A DNA stretch of 64,000 nt. Source: JANXQG01 sp963719885. GTDB lineage: Bacteria; Planctomycetota; Planctomycetia; Pirellulales; Thermoguttaceae. Location of the stretch: contig CAVRDP010000018.1 in NCBI GenBank assembly GCA_963719885.1, forward strand, positions 186,001-250,000. The letters run 5' to 3'. The notes below the pieces were generated by a model. The model saw only the letters and a list, made by a program, of their open reading frames with translations. It was not told the origin of the DNA and did no database searches. The position numbers and the translations under genes are program-made. Of this stretch, positions 48,117 to 57,531 are shown one piece after another. Each line of letters opens with the position of its first letter. Within the stretch, counting starts at the first letter, position 1.

Positions 48117-51100
48117 GGTGCGTCTCCCTCTTCGATGACCCAGCTCACGTTGATCAGGGCAGTCTGTCCTGGCTTGACCTGCCTTTCCACCTCCGACAGC
48201 ACACGACGGGCGTCCGCCATGGACAAGTTCTGCTTCGTATCGCTATCAACAACCTTCTTACCCTTGGGCACCGGGGCGGCAACCGGAGGCGGCGGTGCGC
48301 TCGGCGGACCAACGGGCGGCACGACTGGGGGTTGTGGAGGCGGCGACACGACCTTCGTCAGCAGTCGCACGGCCCGAGCATGGGCTCCCTTCAGCGCCGG
48401 TGCCAGGGCCGTGACATGTTCGTCGGAGGCCAGGGCTTGTCGCGTGTCGGCCAGAATAACCTCGGCCGTGGCCTTCCGCTCGTCGTCGAGCTTGCCGATG
48501 GCCTCGAAAATCTCCCAGCCAGCCGTCTCCAGGTTGCCCTCTAGCTCGGCGGCCTTGCTACGGCACTCGCCCATCGCCGGCTCGCTCGTAGCAACCTCCG
48601 CCCGGGCCAGCAACACGACGATATTGGCCGGTTCGGCCGCCGAGACCAACGCGACGAGCTTCTGCGTGGCCATGGCCGTCTTCATCCGGTCCGTGCCCTC
48701 GGGGGCAATGCCCATGCAGGTCATACGATCTTGCAGCTTCTGGCGATAAGTATCGCAGGACCGTCGGGCCTGATCGGCGACCTTCTTCACGTCGGCCGAG
48801 AGGGCACTCACGTTGCCGGCACTCAACAGCTTATGGCCCGCCACGCCGAAGATGCCCCCGGCACGCTTGACGGCCGCGTCCCAGACATCAGCCGCGGGTA
48901 GGTTCACCGTCCGCAGTTCGCAATCGTCGGCAAGCCTTTGAAGTGTGACCTGATCGTCCGGGCCGCCGTGGCGATAGAACGTGCGGTTGGTCTGGCCGGC
49001 GAAGAGCAGAATCACCAGGTTCTCAGCCTCGGTCGGCAGGCCCATCGGCCGCGGATCGTCAATCCAGTCTCTCAGGTGTTTTACATCCATCGGGCTGCCG
49101 GTCTCGGTCGCCTTGCGGGAGAAGTGCGTCTTCCAGTGCTGCCCCAGGACGAAGTACGTGGCGTCGGGTCCCATGTCGCCCAGGAGCAACGGGTTGGCGA
49201 CCTTGCGCAGCAAGGGACGCTGCGTGTTTTCGATCAGCACGCGGCCATCCGGCGTCTCCGTCGCGGGCAGGACCAACTCATAGACCTTCTTCAGCACGCC
49301 CGACTTCACCTCCGTCTCGAAGTGTGGGGCGGCGGGGAACTCGTGCTCCAGGGCCTGGCTCAAGAGGTGCTGCATGGCCCCGGCTAGGTCCGCGGCCACC
49401 GGCGGTTGCGGGGTGAAGCCCGGCAGGAGCGAGGCGAAGTGCTCATTGAGGTCGATGTCGTGGGTCGTATCGAGCGAACCCTGGATGAGGGATTCTAGCC
49501 CGTAGGCGGCGTCCAGATGGTTCTGTACCCGCGTGCTCAACACACTTCGCTGGTTCTCCAGGAGCGACTTGGCCGCCTGCCGGTCCTGGGGCGAGAGGTG
49601 GTTGGCGTACTTGTTGAACCACTCGCCACTAAAAATATGCTCCAGGATCACGAGCATCCCCAGGTCCTTCTGGGCGTCCTCGCTGAGGAACGAGGGCATC
49701 CAGCACAGAGTCCTGGCACCATCCCGATGTGTGCTGCTGAAGCGCTGGATCGTGCTCAGATCATCGCGCGGGCCGTGCCCGGCCTCGTCGAACGGGAAGT
49801 CGATGACCAGCTTCCATTCCTCGGCGGTGTTCTCCAGCGACGAGTCTGGCAGTTCGCGGATGTTCTTGAACAGCACCGTGCAGCTTCGCTTGGTATTCCG
49901 CCACCAGAACTCGTGGTACTGCTCCATTTCACCCTCGCCCTGGATGCCAAGCTGGCCGTAAAGCATTTGCCGTACCCGGCGGATGCGGTTGCCCTGGTTA
50001 TCCTCGCGGCGGGCCTGCTCGATAATGCTCTCGGTATCCACGCCGGAAAGCTGCACGCTGATCGTGGGATTGACCTCCTCGCCGACACGGATCTCACCCA
50101 CGCTGGCCGCCCAGGCCCGGCACCGCCGGAGCACCTCCTGGGCCTCTCGGCCGGGGATCGGCGTGCGGATCGTTCCATGGTTCAAGGCCGCCAGCTTCTC
50201 GGCGTTCAGGCCCCGTAGCGACTCAACCTCGGGCACCAGCGCCGATAAGAGCAGCGTTTTGACCAGCCGGTCGTCGTTGCGGAAGGCGGCCCGCTTGGGA
50301 TCGTCGTAGGGGAGTTGCTCGACCTCTTCCCGCCGGATGCCTTGTTGCTTCTCCAGAACCGGCAGCAGCTTTTGGTGGTACAGCCGCTTGGCGTTGTCGA
50401 AGTGGATGGCCATGTCCTTGCTGAAGGCTTCGTCGCCGTGTGCCACCACGTCGAACAGGTCGCCCACCGGCATCACGTCGCCCAGCTTCAGCGTCTCACG
50501 GTGATCCACCAGGAGTTGCATCATCACCTTCAGGGCCGTCCGCTCCCGCTGGAGCATGCTGGACACGGCGATCAGCGTCTGCACCAACGCCGGGCTGAAG
50601 GGATAGACTTGGCGGAACATCTTGCGGCTCCCCTCGTGCGTCAGCAGGATGCTCATCACGCTGTCCTTCATCCGCGCCACCTGCTCGAAGGCCGCGTCGA
50701 GTTCCTGCCGGGCGCTCTGGTCCTTGCAGCGCAGCACCCGCTTCTCGGCGATCTCCGGCAGGTTCCGGTCCTCCAGGGTGATCGTGTCGAACCGGCCCCC
50801 CTGATAGTCGAGCGCGTCGCCAAAGCTCAGCCGCTCGGCCCCGGGCACGTGCTCGCCGATCAGTTCCCGCAGGTCTCGCTGCCGGGCCACGAAGCTGACG
50901 ATCGGCACGGGTCGCTCCACCGATTGGGCCTCCACGAGGTTCGTCAGCTTGGCTGCCTGGCGGTTGACGAAGCCCAGGTCGGCCGAGTTCATCGCCAGCC
51001 AGAGGATCAACTCGTCGAGGAACAGGATCAGGGTGTCGTAGCCCAGGCCCTTCGCGTGCTGGCTGATGATCGACAGGCCCTTATCGAACCGCACGAAGTT

Positions 51101-51820
51101 CCCACCGCGGTGGCTGATAACCTCGGCGTGCGAGGTGGCGATCGTCTTCAGCAAGGTGCTCACCAGGCGCAGGTGAGGCTCGGAATCCGGCGGCGCCGCG
51201 GCGGCGGCCTCGAACAACGTCGCATCCCAAACAGCCTCCAGCTCGCCCCAACCATTATCCCCGCCCCCGCTGCCCTGACCGGGGTTGAGCCGTTTGAAGA
51301 ACGCCTCGTCGCCGTAGTTGGCCCGTTCGGCCTCGGCTTGGGCGATGATCGCTGCCGACATGTAGACCGGCGGCACGGGCTTGTCCGGGTGCTTGCGGCG
51401 GATGAAGTCCACGTAACCGCCCAGGATGCCTGACTCCATGTCGTGGGCGTTTATCATGTGGTAGGGCACCAGCAGGAACCGCTTGCCGGCCAGCCAGTCG
51501 TTGTGCTTCTGGATGACCCCGGCCAGTTCCGGGATCGCCCGGGCCCCAGGATGGCCTTGCAGGATCAGGTGCAGCACGGCCATGAAATGGCTCTTGCCGC
51601 TGCCGAAGCTGCCATGCAGGTAGGTCGCCTTGCTCGTACGGCCCTGGACGGCGCTGCGGATGAACGTCAGGGCGGCGTCGAAGTTTTTTGCCAACTCGGG
51701 AGTGATCACGTAGTTGGCCAGCACTACGTCCGGGTGCTCGATGTCTTCGGACAGCCGGAGGACGAAGTCGCCCTTCTGCACGCGGTCAGGGATGTCGATC
51801 AGTTCTTTAATCAGTGTCAT
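48113..51820 (-). CDS. pglY: BREX-2 ATPase PglY
   Basis: 1,235 aa, intact, the usual length for PglY. P-loop 'YLHGSFGSGKSHFMAVLH' (~67-84) and Walker B 'DTLILFLDELILWLA' (~275). The long helical remainder carries 'FRQVYPFSPALVQTL' and 'VLEHIFSGEWFNKYANHLS'-like segments and a Pro/Val-rich linker near the C-terminus ('PPPQPPVVPPVGPP'). It is preceded 6 bp upstream by the AlbA_2-like gene and overlaps pglZ. PglY is the large ATPase of type 2 BREX, analogous to BrxC. Confidence 0.9.
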   Translation of the reverse strand: MTLIKELIDIPDRVQKGDFVLRLSEDIEHPDVVLANYVITPELAKNFDAALTFIRSAVQGRTSKATYLHGSFGSGKSHFMAVLHLILQGHPGARAIPELAGVIQKHNDWLAGKRFLLVPYHMINAHDMESGILGGYVDFIRRKHPDKPVPPVYMSAAIIAQAEAERANYGDEAFFKRLNPGQGSGGGDNGWGELEAVWDATLFEAAAAAPPDSEPHLRLVSTLLKTIATSHAEVISHRGGNFVRFDKGLSIISQHAKGLGYDTLILFLDELILWLAMNSADLGFVNRQAAKLTNLVEAQSVERPVPIVSFVARQRDLRELIGEHVPGAERLSFGDALDYQGGRFDTITLEDRNLPEIAEKRVLRCKDQSARQELDAAFEQVARMKDSVMSILLTHEGSRKMFRQVYPFSPALVQTLIAVSSMLQRERTALKVMMQLLVDHRETLKLGDVMPVGDLFDVVAHGDEAFSKDMAIHFDNAKRLYHQKLLPVLEKQQGIRREEVEQLPYDDPKRAAFRNDDRLVKTLLLSALVPEVESLRGLNAEKLAALNHGTIRTPIPGREAQEVLRRCRAWAASVGEIRVGEEVNPTISVQLSGVDTESIIEQARREDNQGNRIRRVRQMLYGQLGIQGEGEMEQYHEFWWRNTKRSCTVLFKNIRELPDSSLENTAEEWKLVIDFPFDEAGHGPRDDLSTIQRFSSTHRDGARTLCWMPSFLSEDAQKDLGMLVILEHIFSGEWFNKYANHLSPQDRQAAKSLLENQRSVLSTRVQNHLDAAYGLESLIQGSLDTTHDIDLNEHFASLLPGFTPQPPVAADLAGAMQHLLSQALEHEFPAAPHFETEVKSGVLKKVYELVLPATETPDGRVLIENTQRPLLRKVANPLLLGDMGPDATYFVLGQHWKTHFSRKATETGSPMDVKHLRDWIDDPRPMGLPTEAENLVILLFAGQTNRTFYRHGGPDDQVTLQRLADDCELRTVNLPAADVWDAAVKRAGGIFGVAGHKLLSAGNVSALSADVKKVADQARRSCDTYRQKLQDRMTCMGIAPEGTDRMKTAMATQKLVALVSAAEPANIVVLLARAEVATSEPAMGECRSKAAELEGNLETAGWEIFEAIGKLDDERKATAEVILADTRQALASDEHVTALAPALKGAHARAVRLLTKVVSPPPQPPVVPPVGPPSAPPPPVAAPVPKGKKVVDSDTKQNLSMADARRVLSEVERQVKPGQTALINVSWVIEEGDAP

Positions 51821-51826
51821 GGTATT

Positions 51827-53189
51827 TCACAACTGGCGGCTCAGCAGCCGTTGCATTTGAGGGGCCATCTCATCGTAGGAGGTGGGAGGAGCGTTGAATT
51901 TATCGTTGACGTATGTCAGCAGATCGACGGCATGGGAGAGGACGCCGGCACGCCAATCGGCTAGCGGCAGCCGTTTCTCGTAAACGATCAGGTCGGCGTT
52001 ACACTTCCACGGGGTCGAGTGGTAGGCGTTGCCGCGGACCATCGCCATGTATCGCCCCTGGACCCCGCGAAGCCGCATTTTCAACAGGACCGTCTCATCA
52101 TCAGCTAGACGCCCCGTGTAAAGGTCCGCGAGGCATTGGACGGCTTCCGCACACGTGTAGGCGAAGGTGATACCTCCGAGTAGCTTGCTGGGCTCGGGTT
52201 CAGGGAAAACGCCACCCTGCACTCGCTGCCACGGTCGGCCTGCCTCTTCCAATCTGCGAGCCCTGGATTGCGACCATTTGTCCTCTTGAAAAACCTCATT
52301 CACGTAAAGGCAGCCCGAGCGGTACAAACGCCAGAACTGGAAGTCCTCCCCTTGGCTGAGAACCATCTCCAAGGCGTCGTCGAGATGATGGATGAGGTCA
52401 GCCCGCTTCTGGCTGTAGAAGATGTAAGGCCACCCGCGGTATGCAACGCATGCGGCCCCGGCCATCGTCTCCAGTTCGGACATGGTGAAACGTAGGCGAT
52501 CGAACTTGAGCGGATGGTAAACCGTCTCACGGAATCCCAGCGAAGGGTCGCCCGCCAAAATAATCTCGTTCGCCTTCGCAGCCGCTTCTTGCACCTGGGC
52601 GTCGAACCGTTCCATATCCTCAGCCACCGTCGCCAGCGGAGGAGTGCCCGTCAGCACGGCCCGGAAGGACGCCAAGAGTTGGTCGGCGCGGTTGCGTGTG
52701 GCGTGTTCCACGATTGCCCGCATGTCGCTAGAGTTCTTGATCGCTGCGGATTCGTTGTTGTCCGTGCGCAGCGTAGATGGCGCCGGCCACCAACACCCGC
52801 TTGTTGTCCTTCTCATACTCTTTCTGGCAGATGTGAGGCGTGTCGGGGAACTTGGGGATCTCGATGATGACGAAGTTGGCGCCCTGGCTTGGTTGCTTGA
52901 TGACGTGGGTATTGATCGGCGGGTCGGCATAGTTCTGGAGGAAGCGGTTGACCCTGGACGTCTCGAAAGACTTGCACTGGTCTTCCGTCAAGCCGTCCCA
53001 GGAGAATCCGGTCGGTGTCTCGCTCACACCGATGATGAGGAAGCCGCCCTTGGTGTTGGCGATGGCCAGGATGTCCTTCACCAGCTCGCAGCAAGCCTTT
53101 TTATCGCCCTCGTCCCAGGCGCAGGGTCCCTTGTAGTCCAACTCCTTGGACTCAAACCCGCGTCGAAGGATGCTCTCCCAGTCCTGCAT
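51827..53189 (-). CDS. AlbA_2 (Schlafen-type) DNA-binding protein within BREX operon, one frameshift
   Basis: The ATG at 53189 overlaps the pglX stop (TGATG). Residues ~5-130 are an AlbA_2/Schlafen-like domain: 'FESKELDYKGPCAW', 'KDILAIANTKGGFLIIGVSE' and 'ANFVIIEIPKFPDTPHI'. A frame change near 52770 joins 'VAGAIYA' to 'RTDNNESAAIKNSSDMRAI'. The remaining ~300 residues are helical ('FDRLRFTMSELETMAGAACV', 'YRGWPYIFYSQKRADLIHHL'). It is an accessory gene between pglX and pglY, not one of the six core BREX-2 genes. A DNA-binding regulator or effector is likely. As read, it is split into two frames. Confidence 0.75.
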
Positions 53190-56100
53190 CACGCCCTCGC
53201 CTTTCTACCTCGACCGCTCGTTTTCTGCGGCGGCTGCCAGGCTTTAATCTCGGGGACCGTCTTGCCGAGCTGCCGGGCTTCTTCGTTGATGAAGCCCTCG
53301 AAGTAATCGCCCATCCGCATGCCGTCGAAGGCTGCATCAAGCTCGTTGTGCCACTGCTTGAGCCAGGGAAGCAACTCCAGCAGGCACGCCAGGAGCGGGA
53401 CGAGGCGGGGATCGTCACGGCCGCCGAGACGTTCCTGGATGTCCACGTAGTAGGTGCTGATGGCCCGGGCCAGTTGCAGGTGATCGTAGCCGGTCCAGGC
53501 TATGACGAGCGTTCCGTCCGGGCCTTCGCAGTGCGGGAAGCTGACCCAGCGCTCCTTGGGTACGTCGAGCTTGCCTCGAAGCCGCCAGCAGTCGCTCTTG
53601 AGGAAGTCGGCGCTGGTGTACTTGGGCGGGACGGCAATGTCGGGGTCGGGCGGAATGGCGTTGTACCGAGCGGCGGCAGCCTGGTATCCGGCATCCTTCT
53701 TGCACAGGTCCCACACTGCGGAATCAAAATCGACCACCTTTTGGTGAAGCCGTTCGCGGCTGGTCTGAAGCGCCATGAGCACGGCGCCACCCTCAAAGGC
53801 AACACCCTGCTGCCCCAGCACGCCAACGGCGATACAAGGGTCTTCGGTCTGCGGAAGCTCGAAATCGCGTGCGAAGCGGTCGCGGACCTCGATGCACTCT
53901 TTCCACAGGGCCACCGAGAGGGCTTCCACCTCGGCCTTCTCCGCGGCGAGGGAGCTGGCCACACGCTCTCGCTCCTGTTGCAGCACCCGCCGGGCTGCGT
54001 CGCGTTGTGCGGCCAGTTCGTCCTGCTGGCGTTGCACGTCCCACGTCTGCTCCCACTCGGCCCGCTTGCGGAGCCCCGTGGCCTTGTAGCGGACCACTGG
54101 GAGCAGGGGCACACTCTCGGCCTCGACCAATTCGGCCACGAGCCGCTGGACGTCGAAGGCCGGGTCGTTACGGTATAACTCGCTGACCTGCATGAAGTCC
54201 GAGTCCTGCCGGGCCACGTCAGCCAGGCGGGCCACGGTGGTCAACGTGATGTCGAGCTTCGCCGTGGGCTTGCTTCCGTCGTTCATCCGGCCGTCGAAAT
54301 CAAAGTAGGTCTCCAGCCGATCGAGGAGCCAGCTTCGCAGCGCGCGTTCAAGCTCGGACTCCCACGGCTCGGTGTTCCAGCGGCGTTTGTACTCGGGCTG
54401 CTCGATTAGGGCGATGTTGCGGTCGGTCTCGATCAACTCGATCCGCCGCTTTACCAGCCGCTTGTAGTCTTCCGGCCAATCGGCCGGAAGTTCGGTAATC
54501 GGCGTTGAGCCGTGCCGCTCGAACCAGGTCGTCTGCGTTTCCCCGTTGGCCACCTTGCGGGCCAGCACGATCTCGAAGGCGCGTTGACCCAGTTGGACGA
54601 AGAACGGATCGCCGCGGTAGCAAAGGTCCTCGTCCGTAATGCCGTAGGCGCGGTAGCACCACCAGTCGAGTTCCTCTTGCAGCATAATCATCTGCCGGAT
54701 AGCGCCTTCGCGAAGGGCACGCCTGGCGAGGAGCTTTTCGCGGTTCAGCGGTGGGTCGCGCTCCACCAGTTCACGCCCCTCGAACCCCGAACGAATCATC
54801 GCACGGGCGTCCATGGCGCGAGCCAACTCCGTGGGGCGATCCTTCGACAGAGGAAATTGCTGGAGCTTCGTTGCGTTAAAGGCGTAGAAATCCTCGAAGG
54901 GATTGGTACGCTGCCTGGCGCCATGCTGGTCCACGGTGCTGCCCTTGTTGTGGCAGACGGCCTTGAGCCAGAAGCAAGCGGTGGAGCTGTTGAGGAGACC
55001 AAGCAGCGTGAGATGATCGTCCTCGGTGGCCTCCGGCGGCAACTTGATAACTGGGGCCGTCTGCTTGAAGACCCTGCCGCCGCGGTCAAGTACGAAGTGG
55101 TTGTGGGTAGTCACCTCACCATAGACAATGGACAGCGGCGTGCGGAGTTTGTGCGATGTAAGTCGGCCGTACTCGTACCACTTGAGCCCATCCTCCACCT
55201 TGGTGTTGCCTCCGAACATCTTGTTATTGGCCAGGCCCGTGCGAGTGGGCCATAGGTATCGGAATGTGGGGTGTGAAGCGTTCTCTGGTACGGGTGCAAA
55301 ATCCTGGTCGTAGGGAAACACCGCCACTTCAAACTCAGCCTCACTCCAGTCCCTGACGGCATCGCCCTCGACCATCGTTCGGAAGTCCACCGGTCTCATG
55401 GCGCGACGCATAGCTGCCGCACGTGGCAAGATAAAAACATCATCCTCAAGAGTGAAGCAGGTTATCCCTATCGAATCTGCCCTGTCAACAAGATGTGTCG
55501 TGGCAGTCTGCTCCAACTGTTCCTTCAACTCCGCGGCCCCGCCTCCCCCGACCGACCAAGGGTGCTTGTGGAACAGTTCCCGCTGGGAGTCAGCCACGCT
55601 TACAAACTCGCTCTGAGAGCCTGGTTGGTCGATCTGGGCGACGATCGCAGACCAGACTAGGCCCTTGGCCGGATCGGCCGGCGTGCTCGGCTCGCCGCGG
55701 ATGCCCATCACGGCACGGATCGTCTTGGCGACCGGCGCGCGGTTGCGACCGAAAAGGATTACGGTAGGCGTGCCGTGCCCCGGGATGTAGGCCCCGGCGG
55801 TGTCGATCACGTAGGTTAGGTCCACGCCCGAGGTGCCGTCGCGGCCGGCGAAGTATTCTTCGATGAGCTTTCTGCCGAACTCCCGCTTCATAAAAGAGTT
55901 GGACGTGATCTGGCCGACGAATCCGCCTTGACCGGGATTCAGGAAGCCCTCTTGGGCCAGTTGGAAGAGCCGCTGCATGAACGGGACCGAGAGCGAATAC
56001 TTCATGTGGCAGACATTCCTGTACCGTTCCCGGTAGGCCTCGTTCATCGCCCTGTCCTTCGGCGTGATGTAGGGCGGGTTGGCCACGACGGCATGGTAAT

Positions 56101-57250
56101 GCCCCGGCTTCAAGATGCGGACAAGTTCGGTATGGTCCTCAGCCTGATAGACATGATTGAAGTCATCGAAACCGAACGTCCCAATCGCACCGGAGCCGTG
56201 TAACAGGGAGTCGCCGCACGCCAGGTTGAAATGGAACGCTGGGGCGTCGGCCAGCCGCGTCGTGCCGCAGGCTTTCATGGCCACCAGCAGCAGGCGGAAG
56301 CGGGCGATGGCTATGGCATAGGGATTGATGTCCACGCCGTGGATGCTGTCGAGCGTCCGCTGCACCAGGTCGCGGATGTTGGCCCCCGGCTCGTTTCGCT
56401 GCCAGCGGTCGAGGATGCGGCGGAAGCTGCCCAGCAGGAAGTGCCCGCTGCCGCAGGCCGGGTCGATCATGCGGAAGGGAACGTAAAGCCGCTCCTGCCC
56501 CTCCATGTTGACGCCAGGCAACTCCTGCTGCGCGGTCCTGGTGATCTTCTCCGCCCGGCCGAACTCGTTCAGGGCCGGCTCCAGGGTCCGGTCGAGGATG
56601 AACTCCTCGACGAACTCCGGCGTCTGGAGCAGGGCGTACTTCTTCCGTGCCGCCTCGGACAGATCCTGGTAGAGGTCGCCCAGGAACCGCGTCTCCCACG
56701 CCGGGTCAGTAAAGTCATGGATGAGCTTGTTGCTCTCGGCCGAGTTGGCGTCGATCTTCTGGAAGAACGCCAACATGTCCCTGGCCCCGTCACCGGAGAG
56801 CCAGTTGGGCAACTCGCGGATCGGGTTATGCTCGCCGAAAACCTCCCTGGTGCCCGTTGAACAGGCAAGCTCGTCGAAGACGCTGAGCAAATAATCACGC
56901 TCGTTGGGTTGCTTGGCCTTGCCCAGGTACAGCTCCCATTCGTCACGGGCCTGCTGGAGCCGCTTGCCGGGACCGGCGATCTTGGGCGGGTCGATGAGCC
57001 GGTTGTCCTCCAGGAACCGCACGAAGACGCAGGAGAGTACCCAGGCTGCGGCGGCCTGGGTGATGGCATCGCTCCGCCAGTCCTCGTAGTTCTGCGCAGT
57101 GCGCTGGGCCTTCTTCGCCCGATCGTACTCTTCGCGCAGCCGCTGGCCGACCTCGGATACCTCGGCCGACTCGCTCCGATGAAGCAGATCGGCTTCGAGC
57201 CGCTGGAGCAGTTCTTGCAGGTCAGAGAGTAGTGCTGGGCGGTCAATCAA
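53189..57250 (-). CDS. pglX: BREX-2 adenine-specific DNA methyltransferase PglX
   Basis: 1,353 aa if started at the TTG at 57250 (GAGGA 8-12 bp upstream; 'LIDRPALLSDLQELLQ' aligns with the usual PglX N-terminus). An ATG at 57271 is in frame but has no site. N6-adenine methyltransferase motifs: 'RMIDPACGSGHFLLGSF' (~260-276, SAM binding) and 'AVVANPPYITP' (~387-397, catalytic NPPY). A target-recognition region follows, then a coiled-coil stretch ('QQDELAAQRDAARRVLQQER'). It modifies host DNA to mark self in BREX. The stop overlaps the next gene's ATG. Confidence 0.9.
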   Translation of the reverse strand: MIDRPALLSDLQELLQRLEADLLHRSESAEVSEVGQRLREEYDRAKKAQRTAQNYEDWRSDAITQAAAAWVLSCVFVRFLEDNRLIDPPKIAGPGKRLQQARDEWELYLGKAKQPNERDYLLSVFDELACSTGTREVFGEHNPIRELPNWLSGDGARDMLAFFQKIDANSAESNKLIHDFTDPAWETRFLGDLYQDLSEAARKKYALLQTPEFVEEFILDRTLEPALNEFGRAEKITRTAQQELPGVNMEGQERLYVPFRMIDPACGSGHFLLGSFRRILDRWQRNEPGANIRDLVQRTLDSIHGVDINPYAIAIARFRLLLVAMKACGTTRLADAPAFHFNLACGDSLLHGSGAIGTFGFDDFNHVYQAEDHTELVRILKPGHYHAVVANPPYITPKDRAMNEAYRERYRNVCHMKYSLSVPFMQRLFQLAQEGFLNPGQGGFVGQITSNSFMKREFGRKLIEEYFAGRDGTSGVDLTYVIDTAGAYIPGHGTPTVILFGRNRAPVAKTIRAVMGIRGEPSTPADPAKGLVWSAIVAQIDQPGSQSEFVSVADSQRELFHKHPWSVGGGGAAELKEQLEQTATTHLVDRADSIGITCFTLEDDVFILPRAAAMRRAMRPVDFRTMVEGDAVRDWSEAEFEVAVFPYDQDFAPVPENASHPTFRYLWPTRTGLANNKMFGGNTKVEDGLKWYEYGRLTSHKLRTPLSIVYGEVTTHNHFVLDRGGRVFKQTAPVIKLPPEATEDDHLTLLGLLNSSTACFWLKAVCHNKGSTVDQHGARQRTNPFEDFYAFNATKLQQFPLSKDRPTELARAMDARAMIRSGFEGRELVERDPPLNREKLLARRALREGAIRQMIMLQEELDWWCYRAYGITDEDLCYRGDPFFVQLGQRAFEIVLARKVANGETQTTWFERHGSTPITELPADWPEDYKRLVKRRIELIETDRNIALIEQPEYKRRWNTEPWESELERALRSWLLDRLETYFDFDGRMNDGSKPTAKLDITLTTVARLADVARQDSDFMQVSELYRNDPAFDVQRLVAELVEAESVPLLPVVRYKATGLRKRAEWEQTWDVQRQQDELAAQRDAARRVLQQERERVASSLAAEKAEVEALSVALWKECIEVRDRFARDFELPQTEDPCIAVGVLGQQGVAFEGGAVLMALQTSRERLHQKVVDFDSAVWDLCKKDAGYQAAAARYNAIPPDPDIAVPPKYTSADFLKSDCWRLRGKLDVPKERWVSFPHCEGPDGTLVIAWTGYDHLQLARAISTYYVDIQERLGGRDDPRLVPLLACLLELLPWLKQWHNELDAAFDGMRMGDYFEGFINEEARQLGKTVPEIKAWQPPQKTSGRGRKARA

Positions 57251-57274
57251 GACTGGAAATCCTCGGAACAAAAT

Positions 57275-57300
57275 CCGAAATTCTCGGTGAAAAATTTCGG
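57275..57300. promoter_or_regulatory. Inverted repeat upstream of pglX (operator candidate)
   Basis: Perfect 8-bp repeat CCGAAATT ... AATTTCGG with a 10-nt spacer, immediately upstream of the pglX start and of the small plus-strand gene. Its core resembles the CCCCGAAAAT/ATTTTCGGGG repeat at 62167-62189 upstream of the HTH gene. Confidence 0.45.
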
Positions 57301-57357
57301 TTCGTTACTCAGTTAATTTGGCGGTGGAATTGGCCCCGCCCTAACAAAGGAACTGAG

Positions 57358-57441
57358 ATGAACACAGTAATAATCGTGATTATGGTTGTGCAGGCGTTGC
57401 TCCAAGTAGCCCGCCTAATCCTTCAATCCCGCAAGGGCTAA
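57358..57441 (+). CDS. 27-residue membrane peptide between pglX and pglW
   Basis: ATG at 57358 with AAAGGA 7 bp upstream and TAA at 57441. The product MNTVIIVIMVVQALLQVARL plus ILQSRKG is a single hydrophobic helix with a basic tail, the size and layout of type I toxin peptides (TisB/Ldr-like) or small regulatory membrane peptides. It is transcribed against the BREX operon inside the 281-bp gap between pglX and pglW, which is AT-richer than its surroundings. No antisense RNA promoter is identified. Confidence 0.5.
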   Translation: MNTVIIVIMVVQALLQVARLILQSRKG

Positions 57442-57531
57442 ACCATGAAGGAACACGGAGGGACCAACTCTCCTGATTGTCCAGAGCGGCGGCGGCCACG
57501 GCCTCGCCGCTCGCTATCCTTTTCTTGTCTG

